Assembly (NCBI RefSeq): GCF_014207745.1
Contig: NZ_JACHJB010000002.1
Location: 310,001-374,000, forward strand
Reading direction: 5' to 3'
Length of the DNA stretch: 64,000 nt
DNA from: Nonomuraea muscovyensis
GTDB taxonomy: Bacteria; Actinomycetota; Actinomycetes; Streptosporangiales; Streptosporangiaceae
Shown: piece by piece, positions 40,548 through 52,400 of the stretch
How positions within the stretch are numbered: position 1 is the stretch's first letter
Layout: the number at the start of each line of letters is the position of its first letter
Made by a program: the position numbers and the translations under genes
The notes under the pieces: model-generated
Database searches by the model: none
The model's input: only the letters and a program-made list of their open reading frames with translations
Told to the model about the DNA's origin: nothing

Positions 40548-41972
40548 ATGACAAGCACTGGTACTGCAGCTCAGCGGGCCAGGCCGCACGCCGGCCCCGC
40601 CTGGGCGGTCCTGGCGCTGGTGTGTGCCGGCCAGTTCATGGTGATCCTGGACTCGTCCATCGTCAACGTCGCCCTGCCCTCGATCCATGGCGACCTCGGC
40701 TTCACACCCACCGGCCTGGCCTGGGTGGTGAACGGCTACCTGCTCACCTTCGGCGGCTTCATGCTGCTGGGAGGCCGCGCTGCCGACCTGTTCGGCCCTC
40801 GCCGGACGCTGGTCGCCGGGCTGCTGCTGTTCTCCGCCTCGAGCCTGGCCGCCGGCCTGGCGACCGCTCCGGGGGTCCTGGTCGCGGCCCGCGTCGCGCA
40901 GGGCGTCGGAGCCGCCATGATGGCCCCGGCGACGCTGGCCGTGATCAACACCGGCTTCACCGAGCCGAACGCGCGTGCCAAGGCGTTCGGCGCATGGTCC
41001 GCCTCGGGCGGTGTGGGCGGGCTGGCCGGCGCGCTCGCCGGCGGTGCCATCACCACCGGCCTGTCGTGGCGGTGGGTCTTCCTCATGAACGTGCCGATCG
41101 GCGCGGTGCTGATCGTCGTGGCCCTGATGTCGCTGTACGGCACGCGAGGCGGCCGGCGGGAATCGCTCGACCTCACGGGCGCGCTCACCGGGACGGCGGG
41201 CCTGGCCGCGCTGATCTACGGCGTCATGCGCAGTGCCGATCACGCCTGGTCGTCCATGCCGGTCGTCGGGCCGGTGGTGGCTGGCCTGCTCCTGCTCGTC
41301 ACCTTCACCGTGGTGGAGGCACGGTTCGCCACCCGGCCGATGATGCCCCTGCGGCTGTTCAGAATCCGGGGGGTGGCCGTCGGCAGCGGCATGCTGCTGC
41401 TGTTCGGTGGGATCGCCATCGCGATGTGGTACTTCACCTCGCTGTTCCTGCAGAACGTGCTCGGCTTCAGCGCGCTTCAAGCCGGGCTCGGGCAGACACC
41501 TGCGGCTGTGACCTTCCTGGTGATCGCGCGATGGGCCGCCGCCCTGCTGCCGCGCACCGGTGTACGCCCTCTGCTGGTGGCCGGCAGCGGCTGTTTCCTG
41601 GCCGGGTTCGGCTGGCTCGCCCAAGCCGGAGCCGACAGCGGCTACGTCACCGGCGTGCTCGGGCCGACGCTGCTCATCGCGGTCGGCATCGGGCTGACCT
41701 TCCCCACCCTCATGGCCGCGACGACCGCCGAGGTTCCCCAGGGCGACGCGGGGATCATCGGCGGCCTGGCCCAGACCGCCGGCCAGGTAGGCAGCTCGGT
41801 CGGCCTGGCCGTGCTCGCGACAGCCGCCGGCGCCACAGCCACGACGGAGGCCGGCGGGAGCTCCCCAGCTGCTCTCGCCGCCGGCTACGACCTGGTCTTC
41901 CTCCTGGCGGCCGGGCTCGGCCTGGCCATCGCGGTGGTCAGCCTGCTGCTGCCGCGTCACCGGCGCGGCTGA
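40548..41972 (+). CDS. DHA2 family MFS drug exporter
   Basis: A 474-residue multidrug exporter of the EmrB/QacA (DHA2) branch of the major facilitator superfamily, about 14 membrane segments. The motif V-I-L-D-S-S-I-V-N-V-A-L-P in segment 1 is the family signature, and L-G-G-R-A-A-D-L-F-G-P-R-R marks the loop after segment 2. The ATG at 40548 with AGGAAGG upstream is preferred to a GTG at 40536 that overlaps the wrbA stop. It would export a toxic, probably quinone-like compound under MarR control. Confidence 0.9.
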   Translation: MTSTGTAAQRARPHAGPAWAVLALVCAGQFMVILDSSIVNVALPSIHGDLGFTPTGLAWVVNGYLLTFGGFMLLGGRAADLFGPRRTLVAGLLLFSASSLAAGLATAPGVLVAARVAQGVGAAMMAPATLAVINTGFTEPNARAKAFGAWSASGGVGGLAGALAGGAITTGLSWRWVFLMNVPIGAVLIVVALMSLYGTRGGRRESLDLTGALTGTAGLAALIYGVMRSADHAWSSMPVVGPVVAGLLLLVTFTVVEARFATRPMMPLRLFRIRGVAVGSGMLLLFGGIAIAMWYFTSLFLQNVLGFSALQAGLGQTPAAVTFLVIARWAAALLPRTGVRPLLVAGSGCFLAGFGWLAQAGADSGYVTGVLGPTLLIAVGIGLTFPTLMAATTAEVPQGDAGIIGGLAQTAGQVGSSVGLAVLATAAGATATTEAGGSSPAALAAGYDLVFLLAAGLGLAIAVVSLLLPRHRRG

Positions 41973-41998
41973 CCGCCGGCTACGCGCCACCGAGGAAG

Positions 41999-42560
41999 CA
42001 CCCCCGGTTCGTCACCGAGATCGACGGGCAGAACATCCACTTCTTCCCCATCAGGTCAAGCTCCGACGCCGCCCGGCCGCTGCTGCTCCTGCCCCGGCAC
42101 GCAGGGCGGCGGCGGAGGCGCCCACCTCGGCCTTGAACTGGCCCGCCAGGTGCCAGAGCGGCTGGTCGGCGTGCACGTCAACGCCTGGGTCGCCGTCCCC
42201 TCGCCGGACGAGACCGCCTTCGCCGCCGACGAGCAACGACGCCGGGGCATCATGCAGAACTTCATGCAGGACGGGCTGGGATTCGACCAGATCATGTCGA
42301 CCCGGTCGCTCACCTACGGGCTGGCCGACTCGCCCGTGGCGAGATGGGCCACGACCCGACGGCGTACGCGCCCAAGCCGCGGGTGACGGTGCCCACGGCC
42401 GTGCTGCTGGCCAAGGACGACGTCACGATCCGGCGTTCCGCCGAGCGGGACGCCGACAGCGCTGGACCGGATCGCGGTGGCGCCTACCTGGCGCTGGAGG
42501 TGCCCGACCTGCTGGTGGCGGACGTGCGGGCGTTCTTCGGCGCGAAGCGCGTCTGCCAGG
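41999..42560 (+). pseudogene. Epoxide hydrolase-like pseudogene
   Basis: Three pieces of one alpha/beta hydrolase of the epoxide-hydrolase type in different frames: F-V-T-E-I-D-G-Q-N-I-H-F-F (from 41999), then L-G-L-E-L-A-R-Q-V-P-E-R-L-V-G-V-H-V-N-A-W to T-Y-G-L-A-D-S-P-V (about 42112-42340), and P-R-V-T-V-P-T-A-V with L-A-L-E-V-P-D-L-L-V-A-D-V-R-A-F-F (42344-42560). The middle with the catalytic Asp is missing. The order is that of the intact enzyme, so this is a decayed gene downstream of the efflux pump. Confidence 0.8.
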
Positions 42561-43091
42561 CAGGCCTGCCTGGACTCGGGTCGGTCATCCCGGCCGCCGG
42601 AGATCTTCTCGTGGAGGATGACGCCGTGGCCGTGGGCGTCGAACACGCCAGTTTTCGATCGCGTGCTGAGATGCGGGCGTTCGCGATGAGGTGTGGCATG
42701 GCACGCTCCCGAAGGCTCTGAACGTCCGGCAACGTGCCCGTTTCCGGACGTCATAGCGACCAGGCCGGACACCGTCCGACGGGGCGGAGGCGGCCGATCG
42801 CCTCCGACTCTGTATCACGGGTAATGGACGCCGCCATCACGCTATGTCACTGTGAGTAGTCATTGAGTTACTCAATGCGCCCGAGGTGTTGATCTGCCAG
42901 GGCTCTGGGCCGCTACGCGGGTCACCAGGCTGCACTGGCGCTCCTGTGGGCGCAGGGGTTGGTGAGGGCGTCGGCTCCCGCCTGGAGTGAGCGGACGGCC
43001 GCCGCATGGCTGAAGGCCGGTCGCGTCGGTGTCCGCACCATTGTTGCCCCCCGGGACAGGGCCCGGGGCAGAGCGAAGGCGAGGGGGCGGG
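42561..43091. other. Upstream region of the urease operon
   Basis: 531 bp without a gene. It contains the palindrome at 42861 and the promoter region of ureAB, and no other element I can name. Confidence 0.45.
42861..42877. promoter_or_regulatory. Perfect palindrome upstream of urease
   Basis: CATTGAGTTACTCAATG: 8-bp arms around one base, in an AT-rich island 215 bp before the ureAB start. It looks like a regulator site, but no regulator gene is adjacent. Confidence 0.45.
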
Positions 43092-43728
<637 letters not shown>

Positions 43729-43736
<8 letters not shown>

Positions 43737-45525
43737 GCCCCTGACCCGCGTCGAGTACGCCGACCGGTTCGGCCCCACGGTTGGTGACCGCATCCGCCTG
43801 GCCGACACCAACCTGCGGATCGAGGTCACCGAGGACTGGTCCGGCGGTCCTGGACGCAGCGGCAACGAGGTCGTCTTCGGCGGCGGCAAGGTGATCCGCG
43901 AATCGATGGGCCAGTCCTGCGCGCCGCGCGACTCCGCGGAGCCCGGCGCCCCGCAGCCCCCCGACACCGTCATCACCGGCGCCGTCGTCCTGGACCACTG
44001 GGGTGTCGTCAAGGCCGACGTCGCCATCCGCGACGGCCGGATCGTCGCGCTCGGCAAGGCCTACAACGACGAGACCATGGACCCGCTCCACGACGGCCAC
44101 GGGACGGCCACGGACTTCCTCATCGGTCCTGAGACCGAGGTCATCGCGGGCAACGGCAAGATTCTCACCGCGGGAGGAGTCGACACCCACGTCCACTTCA
44201 TCTGCCCCGAGCAGATCCGCGAGGCGCTCGCCGCCGGCGTCACCACCCTGATCGGTGGCGGCACGGGCCCCGCGGAGGGCAGCACCGCGACCACCGTCAC
44301 GCCCGGTTCCTGGCACATCGCCAGGGCGTTTGAGGCGCTGGACGCTTTCCCGGTCAACATCGGGCTGCTCGGCAAGGGCAGCACCATGTCCACAGAATCC
44401 CTCCGCAACCAGGTGAAGGCGGGCGTCCTCGGCTTCAAGATTCACGAGGACTGGGGCGCCACTCCCGCCGTGCTGCGCAGGTGCCTGGAGGTGTGCAAGG
44501 AGACCGGTGCCCAGCTCGCCCTGCACGCCGACTCGCTGAACGAGGCCGGCGCGGTCGCCGACACCATCAAGGCCATCGGCGACCACCCGATCCACGTCTT
44601 CCACGTCGAGGGCGCCGGCGGCGGCCACGCCCCGGACATGATCACCATGGTGAGCCTGCGGAACGTGCTGCCCGCCTCCACCAACCCCACCCGGCCGTTC
44701 ACCGTCAACACGGTCAAGGAGCACATCGACATGGTGATGGTCTGCCATCACCTGAACCCGGAGCTGCCGGAGGACAGGGCCTTCGCCGAGTCGCGGATCC
44801 GGCCGTCCACGATGGCCGCCGAGGACATCCTGCACGACCTCGGCGCCATTTCGATCATGTCGTCGGACGCCCAGGCCATGGGCCGCATCGGCGAGATGAT
44901 CGTGCGGACGTGGCAGACCGCGCACGTGATGAAGGCCCGGCGCGGCTCCCTGGACGGCGACGACGGAGCCGACAACCATCGCGCCCGCCGCTACGTCGCC
45001 AAATACACCATCAACCCGGCGATCGCGCACGGCATCGACCACGAGGTCGGCTCGGTCGAGGTAGGCAAGCTCGCCGACCTGGTGCTGTGGGAGCCGAAGT
45101 TCTTCGGCGTCAAGACGCATCGGGTCATCAAGGGCGGCCAGATCGCCTATGCGCAGGTGGGCGACGCCAACGCCTCCATCACCACCCCGCAGCCGGTCCT
45201 GCCTCGCGCCGTGTTCGGCGCGACCGGCCAGGCACCTGCCGCCAACTCGGTCAACTTCGTCACCGCAGACGCCATCAAGGCCGGCCTGCTCAACGATCTG
45301 AAGGTGAGCAAGGAGTTCAGGCCCATCCGCAACACCCGCAAGGTCTTCAAGGAGAACATGCGGGAGAACAACGCCCGCCCCGACATCCGCATCGATCCCG
45401 ACACGTTCGAGGTGGAGATCGGCGGCGCAAAGGCCAAGGACGTGAAGGCGGAGATCGACGACCGACTCGTCGAGCGAGACTACGCCACCGAACTGCCCAT
45501 GGCTCAGCGCTACTTCCTCTTCTGA
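43729..45525 (+). CDS. ureC: Urease alpha subunit
   Basis: The 598-residue catalytic subunit, which hydrolyses urea to ammonia and carbamate at a two-nickel centre. Metal ligands are in G-V-D-T-H-V-H-F, the carbamylated Lys in G-F-K-I-H-E-D-W-G, His in [15 protein letters not shown] and Asp in [10 protein letters not shown]; the flap Cys is in M-V-C-H-H-L. The protein is about 30 residues longer than usual UreC because of extra sequence around residues 100-130, and the loop H-A-D-S-L-N-E differs from the usual HTDTLNE. All catalytic residues remain, so an active enzyme is expected. Confidence 0.97.
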
Positions 45526-45589
45526 CCATCGCACCGTGAAACCCGCACCGTGAACGCCCGCACCATGAAGGAAAGGTGAGCCACGCACG

Positions 45590-46264
45590 ATGAGCCGTGC
45601 CGCACTGCTCGTCCTGGCCGACGGCCGTTTCCCCGCCGGAGGGCACGCCCACTCCGGCGGGGCCGAGCCCGCTGTCACCGCGGGACGCGTCCGCGACGTC
45701 GCGAGCCTGGCGGAGTTCTGCCGCGGCCGGCTGCACACCAGCGGTCTGGTCGCGGCGGGTCTCGCCGCCGCGGCCGCCGCCGGAATCGACCCGCTCCTGC
45801 TGGACGAGGCCGCCGACGCCCGCATGCCCGCCCCCGCCCTGCGGCAGAGCGCGCGCAGGCTCGGGCGGCAAATGCTGCGGGCCGCCCGAGCCACCTGGCC
45901 CTCGGCCGAGCTCGACGCCCTGGCCGCGGCGCGGCCGCGCGGCGCTCACCAGCCCGTCGTCCTCGGACTCACCGGCCGCTCCGCGGGACTGACCCCGCTG
46001 GACGTCGCGTACGCGGCCGCGTACGAGAGCGTCAGCGGCCCGGCCACCGCGACCGTCCGCCTGCTCAGGCTGGACCCCTTCGACGCCATCACCATCCTCG
46101 CCCGCCTCGCCGCCGACATCGATCACGTGGCCGCGCAGGCAGCCGACGCCGCGCAGCGCGTCCACGCTGACGGCCTCGACGCGCTGCCCGCCGACTCGGC
46201 GCCGCTGCTCGACATCACCGCCGAACAGCACGCCACCCGCCCGGCACGCCTGTTCGCCTCCTGA
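45590..46264 (+). CDS. ureF: Urease accessory protein UreF
   Basis: A 224-residue helical accessory protein that, with UreD and UreG, loads nickel into UreC. The beginning, A-D-G-R-F-P-A-G-G-H-A-H-S-G-G, is typical of UreF, and the rest is Ala-rich helices. The ATG at 45590 follows GAAAGG. It is the third gene of the operon, 64 bp after ureC. UreF is thought to act as a GTPase gate on UreG. Confidence 0.9.
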   Translation: MSRAALLVLADGRFPAGGHAHSGGAEPAVTAGRVRDVASLAEFCRGRLHTSGLVAAGLAAAAAAGIDPLLLDEAADARMPAPALRQSARRLGRQMLRAARATWPSAELDALAAARPRGAHQPVVLGLTGRSAGLTPLDVAYAAAYESVSGPATATVRLLRLDPFDAITILARLAADIDHVAAQAADAAQRVHADGLDALPADSAPLLDITAEQHATRPARLFAS

Positions 46265-46336
46265 TCCCGACCTCGCCGGTGATCCGAAGGCCGCCTCCTG
46301 ACCACCGCACCACTCGTTCGACCACCCGGAGCAGCG

Positions 46337-47034
<698 letters not shown>

Positions 47035-47038
<4 letters not shown>

Positions 47039-47835
47039 CCGTCACGGCGCCCCGGACCACCGACACCAAGCACACCGCCCCGGGCGTGCACGCCACCGCC
47101 CGGATCAGGGCAGTCACCTCGGGGGACACCACCGACCTCCCCGTCCTCGACAGTGACGGCCCCTTCGACCTGCGCCGCAGTCGCTCACACGGAAAGCAGG
47201 CGCGGGTGTGCATCCTCGGTGCCATGAGCGCCCCTCTGGGCGGCGACCGCCTGCGCATCGAAGCCACCGCCGAGCAGGGCGCCCACCTGCACATCACCTC
47301 GGCCGCCGCCACCATCGCGCTGCGCGGCCCCACACCCGAGCACGCCACCTACGACGTGCGGCTGACGGTGGCAGAGCAGGCGCGCCTGCATTGGCTTCCC
47401 CAGCCGCTGATCTCCACCGCACGCAGCAACCTCCACCAGACCTGCACCATCGACCTGGCCCCCACCGCCCGACTCGTCCTACGCGAAGAGCAGGTCCTCG
47501 GACGCGCCAACGAGCTACCGGGCCGGCTGACCACCCGCCTCACCGTCCGGCATGACGGACACCTGCTCCTGGACCAGCAGACCAGGTACGGCCCGGACGC
47601 ACCCGCCTGGGACGGCCCCGCCGTCCTCGCCGGCCACCGCGCCGCCGGCCAGATCCTCATCGTCGACCCGGCCTTCGAGCAGGAGCCGAGCGGCGTCCGG
47701 CTGCTCGGCGAAGACCCGGCACAAGGACAGGCCGTGCTGACGCCGCTCACCGGACCCGCCATCCTGGTAACGGCCCTCGCCCCCGATGTGCTGCGCCTGC
47801 GCCGACTCCTCGACATGGCTCATCCCCTCGCGTGA
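47035..47835 (+). CDS. ureD: Urease accessory protein UreD/UreH
   Basis: A 266-residue beta-helical accessory protein forming the scaffold that delivers nickel from UreG to the apo-urease. [13 protein letters not shown] and H-W-L-P-Q-P-L-I are the parts I recognise. It is the last gene of the operon (ATG overlaps ureG stop). The set UreF, UreG and UreD suffices for activation; UreE is missing. Confidence 0.9.
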
Positions 47836-48094
47836 ACGCGTCGCGGAATCGCCGGCAGAAGGAGAAACGAGGCCCGGGTGGGTCTGCCAGGAGCCGTCCT
47901 CCTCGTTCTTCGTCCCGCCAAGTAGGCGGGCGGGCGCCCGCCGGCCGCGTCGCTCTGTCGGACCCTGGCCGAAGCCGGCGCCACGGCGCCGAGCAGGCGG
48001 CCGCCTCCTGATCACCTCTGGCCCCGCCGGGTAGGCGGTCTCAGGCGGCCAGGCCCAGATCGGGTGTTGCGAGGTGCCCGTCGTTCACATGGCG

Positions 48095-48300
48095 ACGTTC
48101 AACTGGCGTCGCACTGGGAACCTGCCTGACGACGACGAACAGGATCAGCTCGCGCATGCCGCGTTCTCACCGGGTCAGGACGAACAAGATGATCCCCGGG
48201 GCGTAGATGATGCAGGGTCGCAGCAGGAGTTCCAGCCCTGCCGCGACGATCAGGAAGGCGGTGGAGAATGTGGCCGGCACCGCGATCGCCGGGTCCTTGC
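48095..48300 (-). pseudogene. Amino-acid antiporter (APC family) C-terminal fragment
   Basis: The minus strand encodes D-P-A-I-A-V-P-A-T-F-S-T-A-F-L, then A-A-G-L-E-L-L-L and C-I-I-Y-A-P-G-I-I-L-F-V-L-T-R, a stop codon, and then E-L-I-L-F-V-V-V. This pattern matches the end of arginine/ornithine-type antiporters (ArcD-like), where Y-A-P-G-T-L-L and E-x-x-L-F follow in the same frame. The stop inside and the lost front show decay. Confidence 0.6.
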
Positions 48301-48597
48301 CGCGACCTCGCGGCGCGCTGTCGTGCGTACCCGGCCGCCGGCAGGTGCGGGATCGGCGACAGCGCGCTGGTCAACTCCTGGTGAAGGCGTCGTCGGAGAA
48401 CAGCGTGACGAAGCGGACGGCAGTGACCGCACTCCACGAACTCCAACCCTGGCGGACCACCGCTCCCCACGAAACTTCTCGCTGGTCAGGCTGGATCGTC
48501 ACTACGTTCCAGCGTGCTGGCATGCCGTCGCCATGGCACTCCACCGCGGTCGCTGACCTGCCGCAATCAGCACGCCGCCATAAGGGACGAGCTCTAT

Positions 48598-48616
48598 GAT
48601 CAGGTTCGTCCTGATC
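48598..48616. promoter_or_regulatory. Operator-like inverted repeat
   Basis: GATCAGG and CCTGATC are perfect 7-bp inverted arms around TTCGT, 28 bp before the DUF2809-type gene. A regulator-binding site is plausible, though no regulator is adjacent. Confidence 0.45.
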
Positions 48617-48644
48617 GTTAAGATTCGGAGAAGATGTCAATCAC

Positions 48645-49010
48645 ATGCGCCGTGCCATGGTCCTTCTGGGTGGGGTCGCCCTCGCCGTCGGCGCATTCGC
48701 CCTCTTCTACCGGGGTCCGGGACAACCGTTCATCCGCGGTTACGTGAGCGACGTCGGCGCCACCATGCTGGTCTACGCGTTCTTGGGGCTGCTGTGGCGC
48801 ACCACCGCCGCACGCCGCACCCTGGCCACGGCCGCGATCGCCGCCGCCGTCGAGTTCTACCAAATAGTCGGCATGACCCCGCCGGGCATCGGCGGTGTCC
48901 TGGTCGGCGCGTTCCCTGACCCATGGGACATGGTCGCCTATGCCATCGGTGTGGTCGCGGCCCTGGCCTGGGAACGCCGATTGGTCCGATCCGGTGATCG
49001 GACCGGCTGA
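48645..49010 (+). CDS. DUF2809-like membrane protein
   Basis: A 121-residue membrane protein with three to four hydrophobic segments (A-M-V-L-L-G-G-V-A-L-A-V-G-A-F-A at the start). F-I-R-G-Y-V-S-D-V in the first third and D-P-W-D-M-V-A-Y in the last third are hallmarks of the DUF2809 family, whose function is unknown. The ATG at 48645 has GGAG about 13 bases upstream. It appears to be alone, with an inverted repeat in its promoter. Confidence 0.8.
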   Translation: MRRAMVLLGGVALAVGAFALFYRGPGQPFIRGYVSDVGATMLVYAFLGLLWRTTAARRTLATAAIAAAVEFYQIVGMTPPGIGGVLVGAFPDPWDMVAYAIGVVAALAWERRLVRSGDRTG

Positions 49011-49474
49011 CTCTCGGCACACTGACGGTACGGATGCCCCACAGCGGCGAGGTCATCGGGTTCGTCCTGCACAGTGGCCAGCCGTCGCAAAGCAGGACGA
49101 GGTCCGGCCCATGTATCGGCGACCTGCGGGTTCACCGGAACGGTCGCCGCGCGACTCGGGCGCGTTATCCGGTACATCAGCAGCCCAGCAAGATCGAGTG
49201 GGGGTTTTGGGCTTATGTGGGCCGGACCCCTCGAAGGACCTTGGGCTCCACCTCGATCCCGCCAGGCCCGACCCACAACTGCACTCCAGAATCGTACAAA
49301 CCAGACCTCGGTTGGGCCATTCACGGACGAAGGTGCACAACACCTCCATGACGGTGGGGTGATCTCGTGCGACGTCGCGGGCCTGGCCGGCATCTCGGGA
49401 ACGGCCGCCACGACCGTGCTGCGTGCGCCAACCAGCCCAGCAACCGGCTCGGGACGTCGCCGCGGTTCGGCACA
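49011..49474. other. Intergenic region, no recognisable gene
   Basis: 464 bp between two genes in the same direction. Frames on both strands are open but match nothing I know. The promoter of the AfsR-like gene must lie near its right end. Confidence 0.4.
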
Positions 49475-52400
49475 ATGACTGATGTGCGAGTTGAACTGCT
49501 CGGACCGTTCGAGGTCCGCAACCCCGATGGGGCCGTGGTGGAGGTTCCTGGGATTCGGCTGCGCGCGCTGCTGGCCGCACTCGCCCTCGAACCTGGCCGG
49601 ATCGTCACGCGTGCGAGGCTGGTGGACTGGATCTGGGGGCAACAGCAGCCCGCGGACGAGGTGAATGCCTTGCAGGCATTGGTGTCCAGGCTGCGCAGGG
49701 TGTTGCCCGACGGTGTGATCGAGGCGGATTCCGGCGGGTACCGGCTGGCCGTGGCTCCTGATGCCGTGGACGTGTGCCGGTTCGAGCACCTGGTCGGTCA
49801 GGCGCGTGCCGCCGAGCCTGCGGCGCGGGCCGATCTGCTGCGCTCGGCCCTGGCATTGTGGCGTGGCAGGGCCATGGCGGACATCGCGCTGCGAGACAGC
49901 GATGTGTTCGACGCCGCGGTCGCGCGTCTGGACGAACTCTACGTCGCCGCGCTCGGGGATCGGGTGGATGCGGATATCCGCCTCGGCCGTGGCTCGGAGT
50001 TGGTCTCCGAGCTGACCGAGCTGGTTGCCGCGTATCCGCTGCGGGAGGGGTTCGTGGCGGCCTTGATGCGTGCGCTCGCCGAGGCGGGGCGTGGCAATGA
50101 GGCGTTGACCGTGTACCAGCGGACGCGCGAGCGGCTCGCTGAGGAGCTGGGCGCCGACCCATCGGCCGAGCTGTCCGCGCTGCACACCGCGTTGCTGCGG
50201 GGCGAGCTGGGCGAGCGGGCAGAGAACCGCAGGACCAACCTGCGCGCCGAACTGACGAGTTTCGTCGGCAAGGACGAGGACCTCTTCGCGGTCGCCGGTC
50301 TGGCCGTCAAGCACCGGCTGGTCACCTTGACGGGGGCGGGCGGCTCCGGCAAGACGAGGCTGGCCACGGAGACCGCGCGGACGATGCTCGTCGAGCTGCC
50401 GGATGGGGCGTGGCTGGTCGAACTGGCCTCGGTGCGGGCGGGCGGTGACCTGGCGCAGGCCGCCCTTACCGCGATCGGCCTGCGTGACCAGGGGTTGCTC
50501 GGTGGGGCGCGGGGTGGGGAGCCGATGGATCGGCTCATCGCCGCGGTCCGGGAGCGCGCGATCTTGCTGATTCTGGACAACTGCGAGCACGTGATCGAGG
50601 CGGCCGCGGCTTTCGCGGATCGGCTTCTGGGGGAGTGCCGGAGGCTGCGGATTCTGGCCACGAGCAGGGAACCACTCGGTATCACCGGGGAGGTGCTGTG
50701 GCAGGTCGAGCCCCTCGCGCTGCCCGCGAAGGGAGCGGACCCCTCCGAGGTCGGGTCCTCGCCCGCGGTGCGGCTGCTGCGGGACCGCGCGGATCTGGTG
50801 CGCAAGGACATCGGCTCCGACGCGCACACCTTGTCGGCCATGGCGCGGATCTGCCGGGCGCTCGACGGGATACCGCTGGCGATCGAACTGGCCGCGGCCC
50901 GGCTGCGCACCATGCCCATCGATCAGCTGGCACATCGGCTCGATGACCGATTCCGTCTGTTGACCAGCGGCAGCCGTACGGCGCTTCCCCGGCACAGGAC
51001 GCTGCGCGCGGTCGTGGACTGGAGCTGGGATCTGCTGACCGAGGCCGAACGCGGCGTGCTGCAGCGCTTCTCGGTGTTCTCCGGCGGGGCGAGCCTGGAG
51101 GCGGCCGAGCGGGTGTGCGGGGACGAGGCGTTCGCCGGGGAGCAGGTGTTCGACGTGCTGACCGCGTTGATCGAGAAGTCGCTGCTGCTCGCCGACGGCG
51201 AGGGCACGCCGCGCTACCGGATGCTCAACACCATCAGGGAATACGCGGCGCACCGGCTCGCCGAGGCCGGGGAGACCGAGTCGGCGTGCCGGGCGCACCT
51301 TGCCTACTTCACCGAGCTGGCCGAGACGGCCGAGCCGCACCTGCGCCGGGCCGAGCAGCTGGAATGGCTGTCCACGCTCGAGACCGAGCACGACAACATC
51401 AGTGCGGCCCTGCGCGGGGCGATCGCCGAGGGCTGGGCCCACGAGGCGATGCGGCTGGTCGCGGCCGTGGGCTGGTACTGGTTCCTCAGCGGGCACCGGG
51501 CCGAGGGCACCGAGTTGAGCATCGCGGCGGCCTCGCTGCACGGTGAGGTGCCCGATGAGGTGCGGGCGATGGCGTACGCCATCGTGACCGTGTTCGAGAC
51601 CTCCGGGCCCGGCCGCGATCAGTATCAGGCCCGGGAGTGGATCCACCGGGCGCACCAGCTCACCCAGCGCAGCGGGTATCGCCACCCGATACTCGGGTTC
51701 GTCCGGCCGCTGGAGCGGATGCTGCAGGGGCCGGCGGAGTTCCTGCCCGCGTTCGAGCCGCTCATCGCCGACGACGATCCATGGGTGCGGGCGCAGGCCA
51801 GGCTCACTCGTGGCCGATTGCGGCTCACGCTCGGCGGCGACGCGACCGATGTGGACATCGACGCCGAGATCGCCCTTGCCGAGTTCCGCACGCTGGGTGA
51901 CCGGTGGGGGATCTCGTGGGCGCTGACCTTCCTGGCCGATCGGCTCGCCATGCGCGGGGAGTTGGCACGCGCGTGTGAGCACTACGAAGAGGCCGCTGTG
52001 GCGCTGACCGAGGTTGGGGCGACCGAGGACGTGGTCGACCTGCGGGCGCGGCAGGCTCAGCTGTACTGGCTGCTCGGCGATGAGCGCTCCAGCGCGTCCG
52101 CCATTTCCGAAGCTCAGCGGTACGCGGGCGACATCGCCTGGCCGGACACGCTTGCCGAGCTGGAGCTGTCGAAGGCACGGCTGGCGCGCTGGCGCGGCGA
52201 GCCGGACTCGGCACACCGGCACCTGGCCGCGGTGCGGGCGGTGCTGGGCAATGACGAACTGAACGACATGGTCCGCGCCAGGGTCATGGACCTGTACGGC
52301 TACCTCACCGAGGACCTCGAGATGGCCCGCGCGCATCGGAGCGAGGCGTTCCGCGCGGCTGTGGAGACGACGTATCCACCGGTGATCGCCGAGGTGTTGA

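Larger units (their letters stand above)
47836..48644. other. Intergenic region with an antiporter remnant
   Basis: About 800 bp after ureD. A weak hairpin (CCCGCC/GGCGGG, 47914-47930) may end the urease transcript. The stretch 48095-48300 is a broken antiporter gene (listed separately) and 48596-48616 holds an operator-like repeat. The rest shows nothing recognisable. Confidence 0.45.

Noticed and set aside
48371..48640. Minus-strand open frame beside the antiporter remnant
   Set aside because: No similarity to any protein I know; composition suggests a non-coding frame.
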